Assembly (NCBI RefSeq): GCF_017114995.1
Contig: NZ_JABXKL010000038.1
Coordinates: forward strand, 1 to 64,000
Reading direction: 5' to 3'
Origin: Nostoc sp. NMS9
GTDB lineage: Bacteria > Cyanobacteriota > Cyanobacteriia > Cyanobacteriales > Nostocaceae
Length of the DNA stretch: 64,000 nt
Shown one piece after another: positions 49,901 to 57,097 of the stretch. The translations under genes and the position numbers were made by a program. How positions within the stretch are numbered: the first letter of the stretch is position 1; each line of letters begins with the position of its first letter. The notes below the pieces were generated by a model, which saw nothing but the letters and a program-made list of their open reading frames with translations, was not told where the DNA came from and made no database searches.

Positions 49901-52900
49901 GCGTAAATCCCACTGACTAGCCCAACCCCGTCCTAAACTGCCTAAATTGTAGCGTTCAGCAATAGATTGATAGAAGGTGCGATTAAAGGTTAAAGACAGC
50001 CCCGATGCAGCATCTACTACATCGCTTGTGCTGAGTAAATCTACATTGGTGAGGGTATTAGCTGCTTGTCTCCATTCAAAGGCAAATAACCGAGTTAAAT
50101 CACTGGTTTGTTGTTCCAATTGACTTAAATAATTAGCATTTTCCGCCATTACAGTTTGGAACTGTCCGGCGGTTTGCCCTAAAGTATCTGTTAAATTACT
50201 CCACAGCGCATCCCAACCAGCAGCATCAATAAAACTATAATCTGCGCGAGATTCGGCTTTAATGCTTGCCCAATTAATGACTTCATCAGGCTTAACTTGT
50301 TCAACTGCAAAGGAAACTAAGCCATTACCACTAGGAGTATAGTTAAAGGAAAATTGCCCTTGTTCACCAGGAGCTAAAATTCCGGCTGGGCCATTGGTAC
50401 TCGTTCCCAAACTTAAATTCAGCAATTGACGCAGGCTAGCACTAACAGTATTTTCTTCAGGGTATGTTACCTGAGCATTGGTTGGCGATATTCTGAACAG
50501 AGGAGCAATGACATCCGTTTGTCCCACATTGGTATAGGTGAGTGTCGCTACACCCCGCGAGGGATAACTCAACTTAACCTGAACATTCCCTACAGGCCCA
50601 TCAGTGACGGTAAAAGCAGCGTTAGCAGTAGCAGTATTTACGCCGTTGGTGGCTGTAACATCGTATCTTCCAGTGCTTAATCCCTGCAAGTCAAAAGTTG
50701 CCCAGGCTTCTCGATCATTCACCCAATAAACTTTACTAGCAGTTTTTGTAGTTCCAGTAGATGAAACCAAGCTAATTTTATCAGTTGGTAAAAATTTCTG
50801 ACCCGCAATAATGATGGTTGCTTGCCCTTGATTACTGCCAGTAGCCCCTTGGGGAAATCCTGAGATTGAAAGACCATCATTATCAATGATATTCAGTGTG
50901 GTGGTGTTCTGCTGTCCAATGTTTGCCCCTCCAGTTGGGTTAGTTAGGGTCAACTGGACGGTTTTATCTAGTTCTGAGTTGATGTCATTAACAATGGCAA
51001 TAGTGACGATTTTACTGGTTTCGCCATTAGCAAAATTAACAGCAATAGGAGAATTGTTATAGTCGCTTGGTGCTTTAGCTGTGCCATCTTTCAAGTTAAT
51101 GGTGGCACTCACAGCTCCATCACTTCCATTGGTGCGATTAACTGTTACAGCAGCAATAGGTGTTCCATCTTCCCGGACACTAAATTCAGGGGCGCTAAAA
51201 GCTAATGTTCCTGAGTCACCAGCATCATCATTAATAATTGTGAGTGTAGCAGTTTTCTGTGTTCCCAGGCTTGCTTCATTGGTAGGGTTAGTCAGAGTTA
51301 AATTAATTGTTTTGTCAGCCTCAAATGTCTTGTCATTGACAATAGGAATAGTAACAATTTTGCTGGTTTCCCCATTAGCAAAGGTGACAGTAATTAGTGC
51401 ATTATTATAGTCAGAAGGTGCAGTTGCTGTGCCATCACTTAGGTTAAGAGTTGCACTGACTTCGCCAAAGCTGCCATCGGTACGAATGACTTTTACTTCA
51501 GTAACTGGATTCCCGTTTTCATTAATACTAAAATTGGCTGATTCAAAAGAAATTTGTCCAGCCGCAGAACCTTGATTTAAGACTTGGACATTTACTAAAT
51601 CAAAACCGGGGACTGTACCTGCAAGGTTTAACCCAACAATTTTTATCGCTCGTACTGGTTGAGTATAGTTAATACTGCTTAAGTCAAAAGCAGTGGTGAC
51701 ATTATCTTGAGCAACGCCCAATAAGGTAAAATCGGTTAAATTAGAACTTACATAAATATTTGCGCGATCGCCTGCTGCTCCATCTTCCCTAACAAAGATA
51801 TCATTTCCCGGGCCATCAACAACTGTTTCATCAATAAAGCCTAGAGTAATAAAAGAGTCAGTAGGTAAAGTTACAGCATTAACTCCTGAACTGGGTTCAT
51901 CACCTAAAGCTGCATCAAGATTAATTGGAGTGATGTTTTCATCAGCAAGAAATCCATAAGGGCCTGGAATTGGGCCAGTTCCACTATCAAAGTAGTCTAA
52001 AACCACATCTGCATATCCAGGCCAGACTCTATTGTCATCAATAATAGTCAGTGTGGCGGTTTTTTGAGTCCCAAAAACGACATCACCGATCGGATTACTC
52101 AGGCTCAGATTAATCGTTTCGCTAGGTTCTGTAACAGTATCATTAATAATCGGAATGTCTACAGTTTTAGTCGTTTCTCCAGAGTTAAAGTTGATCGTGA
52201 AAGTTTGTGCAGTATAATCTTGGGAAGCAGTAGCAGTTCCATTAGCTAAAGACAAGGTAACGGAAGCATTACCATCACCTCCCCCGCTGCGAGTAATAGT
52301 AACTGGAACAAACGCTTTACCATCTTCGCCAACTTGGAAATTAGCACGACTGAAGCTTAAAGTTTCTGTTTCTTGCTCAACTGCAATTACTTCTCCATTT
52401 ACTGTAATCGTCGCGTGGTCGTCCTCTGTTTTTAAAGCCCGTAATCTCTCAGTATCCAGACTGTAACCCTGTACTAACGCTGCAAAAATTGCTCCTTCAT
52501 CTCCGACACTATCTACTCTATTCAACAGCCCATCAATCCTATGTCCAACCTCCTCTAGCACAAGATTGGCTATTGCAGTCAAATCATTCTGATGCTGCCA
52601 AACAAATTCCTTTGAGAGATAAATCTTTCCCGTCGCCGCTGCATACGCCCCATTTGCCCCATGCAACTGTTCACGAGAGAGGAATTCAATGGTTGGGATG
52701 ACGCTAAAATCCTCATTTTGCCAAGTCTGCGCCAAGCTGAAGGCAATTTCCGCCTCAAAACTTTCTCCAAACGCCAAGCGTATCTTTTCTGTGAACTCCT
52801 GACTGGTGGCAAATTCTTTGAGATATTGCTGCACCCTTTCTACTGCAAGTGCTAGCGTTTGATTGAGGGAAAGATTATCAGTAGATTTAATCGAGTTCAT
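43925..52900 (-). CDS. Giant Calx-beta/RHS/vWD surface protein
   Basis: 2991 residues, no classical signal peptide. Order: 1-185, module shared with the 4074-residue protein (LEEVGHRID near 113, then GDEGAIFAALVQG); Calx-beta near 186-290; a roughly 150-residue unassigned beta domain; two more Calx-beta to about 670; an IPT-like domain; about 970-1770, an RHS/YD-repeat region (many G-x-x-x-x-x-YDxxGxL units) ending in the RHS core with GRFTAIDPIGLNGG and IDPSG; an Ala/Val-rich hydrophobic stretch (about 1775-1810); a Pro/Asn linker; about 1890-2060, a von Willebrand type D-like domain (GGTWNDPHLQTLDG, VVGLLGNFND); an FN3-like segment; two putative-Ig repeats; and a DUF4114-like C-terminal region ending with DLPGGGDNDFNDVVVGV. 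RHS shells normally wrap a C-terminal toxin, but no toxin-like domain directly follows this core. It is probably an extracellular adhesin or matrix protein. Confidence 0.85.
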   Translation of the reverse strand: MNSIKSTDNLSLNQTLALAVERVQQYLKEFATSQEFTEKIRLAFGESFEAEIAFSLAQTWQNEDFSVIPTIEFLSREQLHGANGAYAAATGKIYLSKEFVWQHQNDLTAIANLVLEEVGHRIDGLLNRVDSVGDEGAIFAALVQGYSLDTERLRALKTEDDHATITVNGEVIAVEQETETLSFSRANFQVGEDGKAFVPVTITRSGGGDGNASVTLSLANGTATASQDYTAQTFTINFNSGETTKTVDIPIINDTVTEPSETINLSLSNPIGDVVFGTQKTATLTIIDDNRVWPGYADVVLDYFDSGTGPIPGPYGFLADENITPINLDAALGDEPSSGVNAVTLPTDSFITLGFIDETVVDGPGNDIFVREDGAAGDRANIYVSSNLTDFTLLGVAQDNVTTAFDLSSINYTQPVRAIKIVGLNLAGTVPGFDLVNVQVLNQGSAAGQISFESANFSINENGNPVTEVKVIRTDGSFGEVSATLNLSDGTATAPSDYNNALITVTFANGETSKIVTIPIVNDKTFEADKTINLTLTNPTNEASLGTQKTATLTIINDDAGDSGTLAFSAPEFSVREDGTPIAAVTVNRTNGSDGAVSATINLKDGTAKAPSDYNNSPIAVNFANGETSKIVTIAIVNDINSELDKTVQLTLTNPTGGANIGQQNTTTLNIIDNDGLSISGFPQGATGSNQGQATIIIAGQKFLPTDKISLVSSTGTTKTASKVYWVNDREAWATFDLQGLSTGRYDVTATNGVNTATANAAFTVTDGPVGNVQVKLSYPSRGVATLTYTNVGQTDVIAPLFRISPTNAQVTYPEENTVSASLRQLLNLSLGTSTNGPAGILAPGEQGQFSFNYTPSGNGLVSFAVEQVKPDEVINWASIKAESRADYSFIDAAGWDALWSNLTDTLGQTAGQFQTVMAENANYLSQLEQQTSDLTRLFAFEWRQAANTLTNVDLLSTSDVVDAASGLSLTFNRTFYQSIAERYNLGSLGRGWASQWDLRATTDSKGDVIIRSVGDLQRVFEKQTNGTYTEDGGATLTITNGEYRLKEADGIVSLFGSDSKLSYVEDPNGNRITLEYTNNLLTKLVHTNGDSLTLAYNAQGRISQITDSTGQVSSYSYDASGENLLSVTTPQGKTTYTYDTGNVAAKKYSLLSVTSDLGYQRSFEYDDQGRLIKEFSNGETQTLTYSYDTTGGVTITDNTGASQSILLDDRGNGGQIRGVNNQNLLFSYDANGNLIDATLPNGGQTAYSYDKSGNLTNQTNLLSQDVKFTYDANFNQLTGFTDPKGNGVGYSYDANSNLTKITYADGSNQQFSVDALGNITSYVNRRGNTIQYTYDKDGQLTQKKFADGSSITYGYDTTGNLTSVTDATGKITLEYDAANQLTLISYPTGRSLQYTYNADGQRTKLVSQDDYTVNYGYDAVGRLTSLTDATGESIISYEYDNAGRLTKETNGNGTYTTYEYDQQSQLTRLINYKANNTVNSRFEYAYDNLGRRTSMTTLNGTFEYGYDATGQLTSVVTPDNRTIRYQYDAAGNRIAVTDNETGTNYTSNNLNQYTNAGNAVYTYDTDGNLISKTEGGQTSTYTYDVENRLVKVVTPDGTWDYQYDGLGNRVATVLNGKRTEYLLDPTGLGDVVGEYNGSGLVANYTHGIGLVNRVNGSNINYYDADAIGSTVGLTGTDGSYVNRYSYLPFGENLTKVEGVANPFEYVGQWGVMDEGNGLDFMRARFYDSNLGRFTAIDPIGLNGGDTNFYGYVFNSPITFIDPSGFALIPSLPIKVVSLIGAVAAGVALTAATPAVVTAATAAAVAAGISVAVSEVINELFPNVNPSELFPNPNNPSEAQSQPFNPFDPLNPNTPFGPNNPNPVTPIPLPPQPPLEPDLDDDNDGIPDATPTPGKGGTWNDPHLQTLDGINYDFQSVGEFTLVKSITDDFEIQTRQQPWFSSTSVSTNTAAAIKIDGQRIAFYANQAQPLVINGTATNLGDGELYAIGKNLITREGDRYSIITANNDLIQISDRGSFLNINLGLADNRQGKVVGLLGNFNDNRNDDFALRNKTAIGGSISNQQLYGDYANSWRITQATSLFDYAPKQDTNTFTDLTFPRNIVTAATLTPEQRATAEQIARDAGITDPDVLEDVILDIFITNGDPQFVQGAITQQRLETISAPNTLINPDGFGTQNWLTAGAVIANTIRFSNNADQGTTPIAQVSITQQLDSDLDLNTFTLDDFGFGEITVDVPIGVQNYSQRLELRSTRDVFVDVNAELDIATGVVTWTFTAIDPSTGNAINSANQGFLPPNDQNGVGSGFVGYSVQAKANSTNSSRVDAQANIAFNSQTPIQTTAVFNTLDSDIPISKVNALPVNSSSNFTVSWTGSDTGSGLASYDIFVSTDGGEFVPWQVNTTATSAIYNGERGRNYTFYSVATDNLGQREVVPTQPDTVTTTTTLAVNNAPTVQQAIIDQIATEDTNFTFTIPDNTFSDVDAGDILTYSATLENGNPLPSWLSFDPVTRTFKGGATNSEVGSVNITVSAIDTSDATVTDDFTLAVNNTNDAPTLDNAIADQIAKEDTAFSFTFDANTFNDIDLGDGLSYSATLKDGSNLPSWLKFNPVTRTFSGTPANANVGNLTIEVRATDNDGVSATDTFLLAVESNNGSSTFKLSKIADDIFNISNSSDKSKLQVTLTTQSSNLVNELGVFTVDDAQGRIQGIAPGAAGYAEAALDRAKVIFSAITNLANGFNSNALTHLLEFNSGDNLRFYLVKNSSTDAVRAGVTPTTDILFSDPLRQKITDLGIDEFSLAWKDGSGNSNADFQDLVVKVKPTNDLLPLGTNLQGKPQSEVIDLRGVTSQVKADFTVNREAAFNNFIGFYLVADENGGIDTNSDGKADILAGQAGYTEAAFRGRVAGIDLTVNNQGTATYTGTFQPGSIFAPFIIANAGLDGLLDSNSNNDPAVYFPFLRANTDKVDHIRLLGNNIFGFEDLPGGGDNDFNDVVVGVNLSIV

Positions 52901-53053
52901 GTGAGGCTAACTTTCCTTTGCTGAATTAAATGGGGGATTAAAAGGTCAGGAAGACTGTAACAAGCTTAAATATTTAGGGAGCCAACGAGGGATAATTAAT
53001 AGCGATGTGATTTAGGTTTTTCATGCTTCGGAAAAAGCATAAAGCATAATTTA

Positions 53054-53650
53054 TTATTTGAAGGAACCCATTGCAGTCACCAACGCATCTCTATTACCTG
53101 CATAAGGTGCTTTGTCCAGAACAACAGTTACTAAATGATTCTTATTTGTTAGGTATAAGTAAATATTGTATGCTTGGTGTTCGTCTGCCAATTCGTATTT
53201 CCGGTATGTCCTTGCATTCACTGTTATTTCCCCTTTAAAAACGTCTAAACCAGTACCAGCACCACATTGACGACAAGGAGTAATTAGTTCTTTATGTGCT
53301 TGTGCCAACTTTTCACGGCCATTTCCTTCTATGTTGATAGAAAAATCAGAACAGCCAGCTAGAGTTGAGTCCTGATAAGTACAGTTCTTTTGACCACGTT
53401 GACGTTGTTCGTAATTCTTCTGTGTTAGAACTTCTAAGATATTTCCATCTCTAATCACACGCATCCCATTTGGCACATCAAACGAGTAACCTAAATCTTT
53501 GATTACAATTTTGCGGGTTTTAGCAACCTGAGCAATTAATATTGATGATTGGGCTAGTGATGTTTGATTATTAAAACTAATACCCATACTGGTGCTAGCT
53601 GCTAAGAGGGGAATAATTGCAGTCTTCACTGTAATTTGAAAAAGTTTCAT
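53054..53650 (-). CDS. Small exported hypothetical protein
   Basis: 198 residues with a signal peptide (MKLFQITVKTAIIPLLAAS, cleavage probably after SLAQS or ILIAQ). The mature part opens KIVIKDLGYSFDVPNGMRVI and has four cysteines (NCTYQ, GCSDF and the TPCRQCG pair) that could form two disulfides in the periplasm. The fold recalls small cyanobacterial proteins that read a sequence like 'YSFDVPxGxR', but I know no function. It is followed at a distance by the giant gene in the same direction; a shared transcript is unlikely. Confidence 0.65.
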   Translation of the reverse strand: MKLFQITVKTAIIPLLAASTSMGISFNNQTSLAQSSILIAQVAKTRKIVIKDLGYSFDVPNGMRVIRDGNILEVLTQKNYEQRQRGQKNCTYQDSTLAGCSDFSINIEGNGREKLAQAHKELITPCRQCGAGTGLDVFKGEITVNARTYRKYELADEHQAYNIYLYLTNKNHLVTVVLDKAPYAGNRDALVTAMGSFK

Positions 53651-53719
53651 TTGATGTAATTATCCTTTCAAAAATTTGATGAAACATTTTTTGTATACAG
53701 GGTATCTATAAATAAATTG

Positions 53720-53914
53720 TTAAGCAGTCGGTCTTTGAAGCATAAGTGGAATTATGACAATGTGAACGACGGTTTCACTTATCTCTGGTAATCGTTCGTA
53801 GTTCTTGCTCAAACACCTTTGTAATCCTACGCCAAGCAAGAGTTTGCGGGGATACCAATGTCTAGATAAGACTTCAAAATTCTCGCAGCGACGTTCAACA
53901 ACTTCTAATTTCAT
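53720..53914 (-). pseudogene. IS5-family transposase, C-terminal remnant
   Basis: 64 codons reading LEVVERRCENFEVLSRHWYP, then LSKNYERLPEISETVVHIVI. These match the last third of IS5-type DDE transposases, where relatives have KRWIVERTFAW and RRLSKDYE. The Glu that should complete the DDE triad (ERTFAW) is lost here (PRKLLLG). N-terminal two thirds absent. Confidence 0.75.
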
Positions 53915-54605
53915 AAGGCAGACTCACACTGCATTCTGTACTTGTTGCCTCAATACCTTTGATCCGCCCAAACCTTATCTAAATCAGGTACTGTAATACT
54001 GGCTTAGAGCTAATACCAAAGGTGTAGCAGTTGAATCTGCAACATTTGCTGCATAAACGATTACAACCAAGACTAAACCAAGTACATTCATGCTTATGTA
54101 CCGTTTTTATCCATAGTTAGGTTTTATTTACATAAGTAGACCTGTCTGTTTTTACTAGAAATAGCTAAACACTCTATTTCATTATCTTTTCAAGCTATTT
54201 TGTCGCCACGTCAGGGATGTTATACATGATTTTTATGTGTAATGGGTTATTTCGATAATTATGTAATTGCTTAACGACATAGAAAACAGGGAATTAACAA
54301 TATGTTATATAAAACATAATCCAACCCCTGTGTATCTAAAAAAAGAAAGCATCCAAAAGTTTTTACTGTTACTTTGGAAAATCCTGTTAAATTCTCGTTG
54401 TGACACAATTCTCTAAACACATATACAGCAGTTTGCAAGTTAATAAGCTACACCTTTTCAACTTAAGAGCTAAATCAGGGGTTTTATACCGATGTTCTAA
54501 ATAACCCCCTAAACGAGCGATGCCTGCGGCGGGCTGCGCCAAAGCAACCAAGCGCCCAACTAATTGTATAACTGTTTACTAACTATTAAATAGCTGTTTA
54601 TTGTC
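53915..54605. other. Gene-free region near transposon remnants
   Basis: 691 AT-rich bases, no credible gene. A dispersed-repeat snippet (GATGCCTGCGGCGGGCTGCG) lies near 54520. The last 60 bases before 54606 may be the left end of an IS200/IS605-type element, since the next frame opens with a TnpB-like N terminus. Confidence 0.45.
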
Positions 54606-55190
54606 ATGAAAACTACAAAGATAAAAGTTGCACCTAATGAGCAACAGGTGGAATTGTTTGATACGTGTTGTGATGAGTTGATATGGCTATGGAATTCCAT
54701 ATTTCAAGGTAGAGGATTTACAGTCACTAAAGCTTTGCTAGCTACTATACTTCTCTTACCATCTGTAGCAACTCCAACATTTGCCCAGAGTATATTTCCA
54801 CCTCGTGAAAATGGTCAATGGACTTTTTACAGTTCTGAAAATGGGAAAATTCCCACAACATCCCAAAAAAATGCTGCATGTTCGTCAAGAAGAATGCTTT
54901 TTGACAAGCAAGGGGGATTTGGCAACTTTATTTTTTATAGGGGTTCTTTTTGGACTTTTCAACCAGCTAATGAATCTTATTACACTGTGAATAATGGTGT
55001 TTTAACATTAAAAACTGCAATTACTGGTGTAACTCAAAATCTTGCCGAACCGGGGAGTGATTTTATTGTTGATAGATATAAGATTCTGAAAGCAACTTCT
55101 TCTGTTGTAGAGTTGAAAAAATTGAATCGTAATGGTACACCTCAGCCTGAAAAGAATTTTCTCCTGAAATGCAAAACAATTAACCTTTAG
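54606..55190 (+). CDS. Chimeric frame: TnpB-like N terminus fused to an exported protein
   Basis: 194 codons. Residues 1-31 (MKTTKIKVAPNEQQVELF, then CCDELIWLWNS) look like the N-terminal helix-turn-helix of IS605-type TnpB nucleases. Residues 37-61 (GFTVTKALLATILLLPSVAT, PTFAQS) are a plain signal peptide, so the fused head would sit in front of it. The rest is a small secreted protein with NGQWTFYSSENGKIPTTSQ, three Cys (AACSS, LLKCK and the head pair) and no known domain. There is no ATG at the natural signal-peptide start, only TTG at 54736. A transposon end seems to have replaced the original start. Whether the product is still exported is doubtful. Confidence 0.5.
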   Translation: MKTTKIKVAPNEQQVELFDTCCDELIWLWNSIFQGRGFTVTKALLATILLLPSVATPTFAQSIFPPRENGQWTFYSSENGKIPTTSQKNAACSSRRMLFDKQGGFGNFIFYRGSFWTFQPANESYYTVNNGVLTLKTAITGVTQNLAEPGSDFIVDRYKILKATSSVVELKKLNRNGTPQPEKNFLLKCKTINL

Positions 55191-55614
55191 CATCGACATG
55201 GGTTCGTCATGCTTAGAATTCTCTTATGTATGAGCGATCGCTGGCAAATAGAACTTCAGTTACACTTCTTGTAACTCTTGAGAAACGTGAATTTCTGGCA
55301 TTGGCTCTAGTGCCGTAGTTATAGGCGAGTATCGGCAGTAGCAGATAACCACAGCCTCAAAATCATGATTTTAACCCCCCGACACCTGCAATATCTCCCT
55401 CACTGCCGCTTTCTCCCCTACCTGTCATCTTTTTCAGGCTTTATTAACCGTCGAACTCACTTTATTTATGGGGTTTGCACACCGCAAAGTATTTGTTTAG
55501 CTTTCTAAACAAATACTTTGCCGATGAGTAGATTGACTTTAGAAAAACCGAGTTTGACAGTAAGATAAATATAGACAGAATGTCGTTTGAATTCCATCTA
55601 CCGTTTTCCTAGGA
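55191..55614. other. Intergenic region with a strong hairpin at 55484-55521
   Basis: No gene. The hairpin has arms GCAAAGTATTTGTTTAG (55484-55500) and its exact complement (55505-55521) with a 4-base CTTT loop. It lies 93 bases before the GTPase start. There is no T-run, so it is not a classical terminator. It may be a transposable palindrome or a regulatory stem-loop. Confidence 0.6.
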
Positions 55615-56949
55615 ATGACTGAGCAACGTGATTCTGACTCACCGTCAACTGATTCTCAGCAATTGAGTAAACCGACCGATGGAGCAACTACCAAGTCGGT
55701 CGATAATTCCTGGACAAATCGCATTGGTGGTGTCTGGAACAAAGCAACAATACGTTTGACGCAACTTCTACCCGTAGAACAATTGGCACAGACGGTTGTT
55801 GAATGGTTTAGTGTGAGTGATACTCAGGTTGCAGAGATTTTAGAGAAAATCCGAGCTGAACTGCCAACCACAGAAGCCCTCTTAATTGGTAAACCCCAAG
55901 CCGGAAAAAGTTCCATTGTCCGAGGATTGACGGGAGTTTCTGCCGAAATTGTCGGTCAGGGTTTTCGTCCTCACACGCAACACACCCAACGCTATGCCTA
56001 TCCTTCCAATGACCTGCCCTTACTGATTTTTACTGATACGGTAGGGCTAGGTGATGTCAAAAAAGATACTCAAGCAATTATTCAGGAGTTAGTTGGCGAT
56101 TTACAACAGGAAACTCGTTCCGCCAGAATCCTGCTTTTGACGGTTAAAATCAATGATTTTGCAACTGACACGCTACGACAAATTGCTCAACAGTTGCGCC
56201 AGAAGTATCCAGACATTCCCTGTCTGTTGGTAGTTACTTGCTTGCACGAAGTTTATCCTGGCGATACCGTCGATCATCCCATTTATCCGCCAGATTATCA
56301 GGAAGTCAATCGTGCATTTGCCGCCATGCAACAAGCTTTTGCAAAAATAGCAGATCGCTCTGTACTCATTGACTTTACCTTAGAAGAAGATGGCTACACT
56401 CCGGTATTTTATGGCTTAGAAGCACTGCGAGATTCCTTGGCAGAACTACTCCCACAAGCAGAAGCCCAGGCGATTTATCAGCTATTAGATCGAGAAGAAT
56501 CTGGGAAGCAACTTGGCAACCTTTACCGAGATGCTGCCCGCCGTTACATTTTGCCATTTGCGATTATGTCTGCCACCCTCGCCGCTGTACCTCTGCCATT
56601 TACTACAATGCCTGTACTCACTGCCTTGCAAGTATCAATGGTGGGTCTGTTGGGTAAATTATATGGGCAAACAGTTACGCCATCTCAGGCGGGAGGCGTT
56701 GTCAGTGCGATCGCAGGTGGTTTTTTAGCACAGGCAATTGCCCGGGAGTTAATTAAATTTATACCAGGTATTGGTAGTGCGATCGCAGCCTCTTGGGCAG
56801 CCGCTTATACCTGGGCACTAGGGGAAGCAGCCTGCGTTTACTTTGGTGATTTAATGGGAGGTAAGAAACCCGATCAAGAGAAAATTCAACTGGTGATGCA
56901 AGAAGCATTTAAAGCGGCGCAAGAACGGTTTAAGGGAATCAAACATTAG
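55615..56949 (+). CDS. Membrane-linked GTPase with DUF697-like tail
   Basis: 444 residues. After a polar N-terminal 80 residues, the G domain has LLIGKPQAGKSSIVRGL (P-loop 92-100), the Thr-containing switch I segment RPHTQHTQRY and DTVGLGD (G3, 141-147). The fourth motif, normally NKxD, reads VVTCLHEVYPGD and is atypical. The C-terminal third has two hydrophobic helices (FAIMSATLAAVPLPFTTMP, and IPGIGSAIAASWAAAYTWA) with the Pro-rich turn of DUF697, followed by a helical tail. Relatives are membrane-associated, Era/dynamin-like GTPases of uncertain role. Glycine-rich loops VVSAIAGGFLA suggest insertion into the membrane. Confidence 0.8.
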   Translation: MTEQRDSDSPSTDSQQLSKPTDGATTKSVDNSWTNRIGGVWNKATIRLTQLLPVEQLAQTVVEWFSVSDTQVAEILEKIRAELPTTEALLIGKPQAGKSSIVRGLTGVSAEIVGQGFRPHTQHTQRYAYPSNDLPLLIFTDTVGLGDVKKDTQAIIQELVGDLQQETRSARILLLTVKINDFATDTLRQIAQQLRQKYPDIPCLLVVTCLHEVYPGDTVDHPIYPPDYQEVNRAFAAMQQAFAKIADRSVLIDFTLEEDGYTPVFYGLEALRDSLAELLPQAEAQAIYQLLDREESGKQLGNLYRDAARRYILPFAIMSATLAAVPLPFTTMPVLTALQVSMVGLLGKLYGQTVTPSQAGGVVSAIAGGFLAQAIARELIKFIPGIGSAIAASWAAAYTWALGEAACVYFGDLMGGKKPDQEKIQLVMQEAFKAAQERFKGIKH

Positions 56950-57097
56950 GGGTAGTTGTTGGGGTTTCCAACAAGTAGACCTTCACTTGCTGCGGCTGCA
57001 TTCAATTCAGAATGGCAAACTGTTAGCTATGCAGAGGGCATTTACCGCACGACCAGCCCCTAGCTGAACTGCATCGTAGCCTCGTAACCCGTATGCT

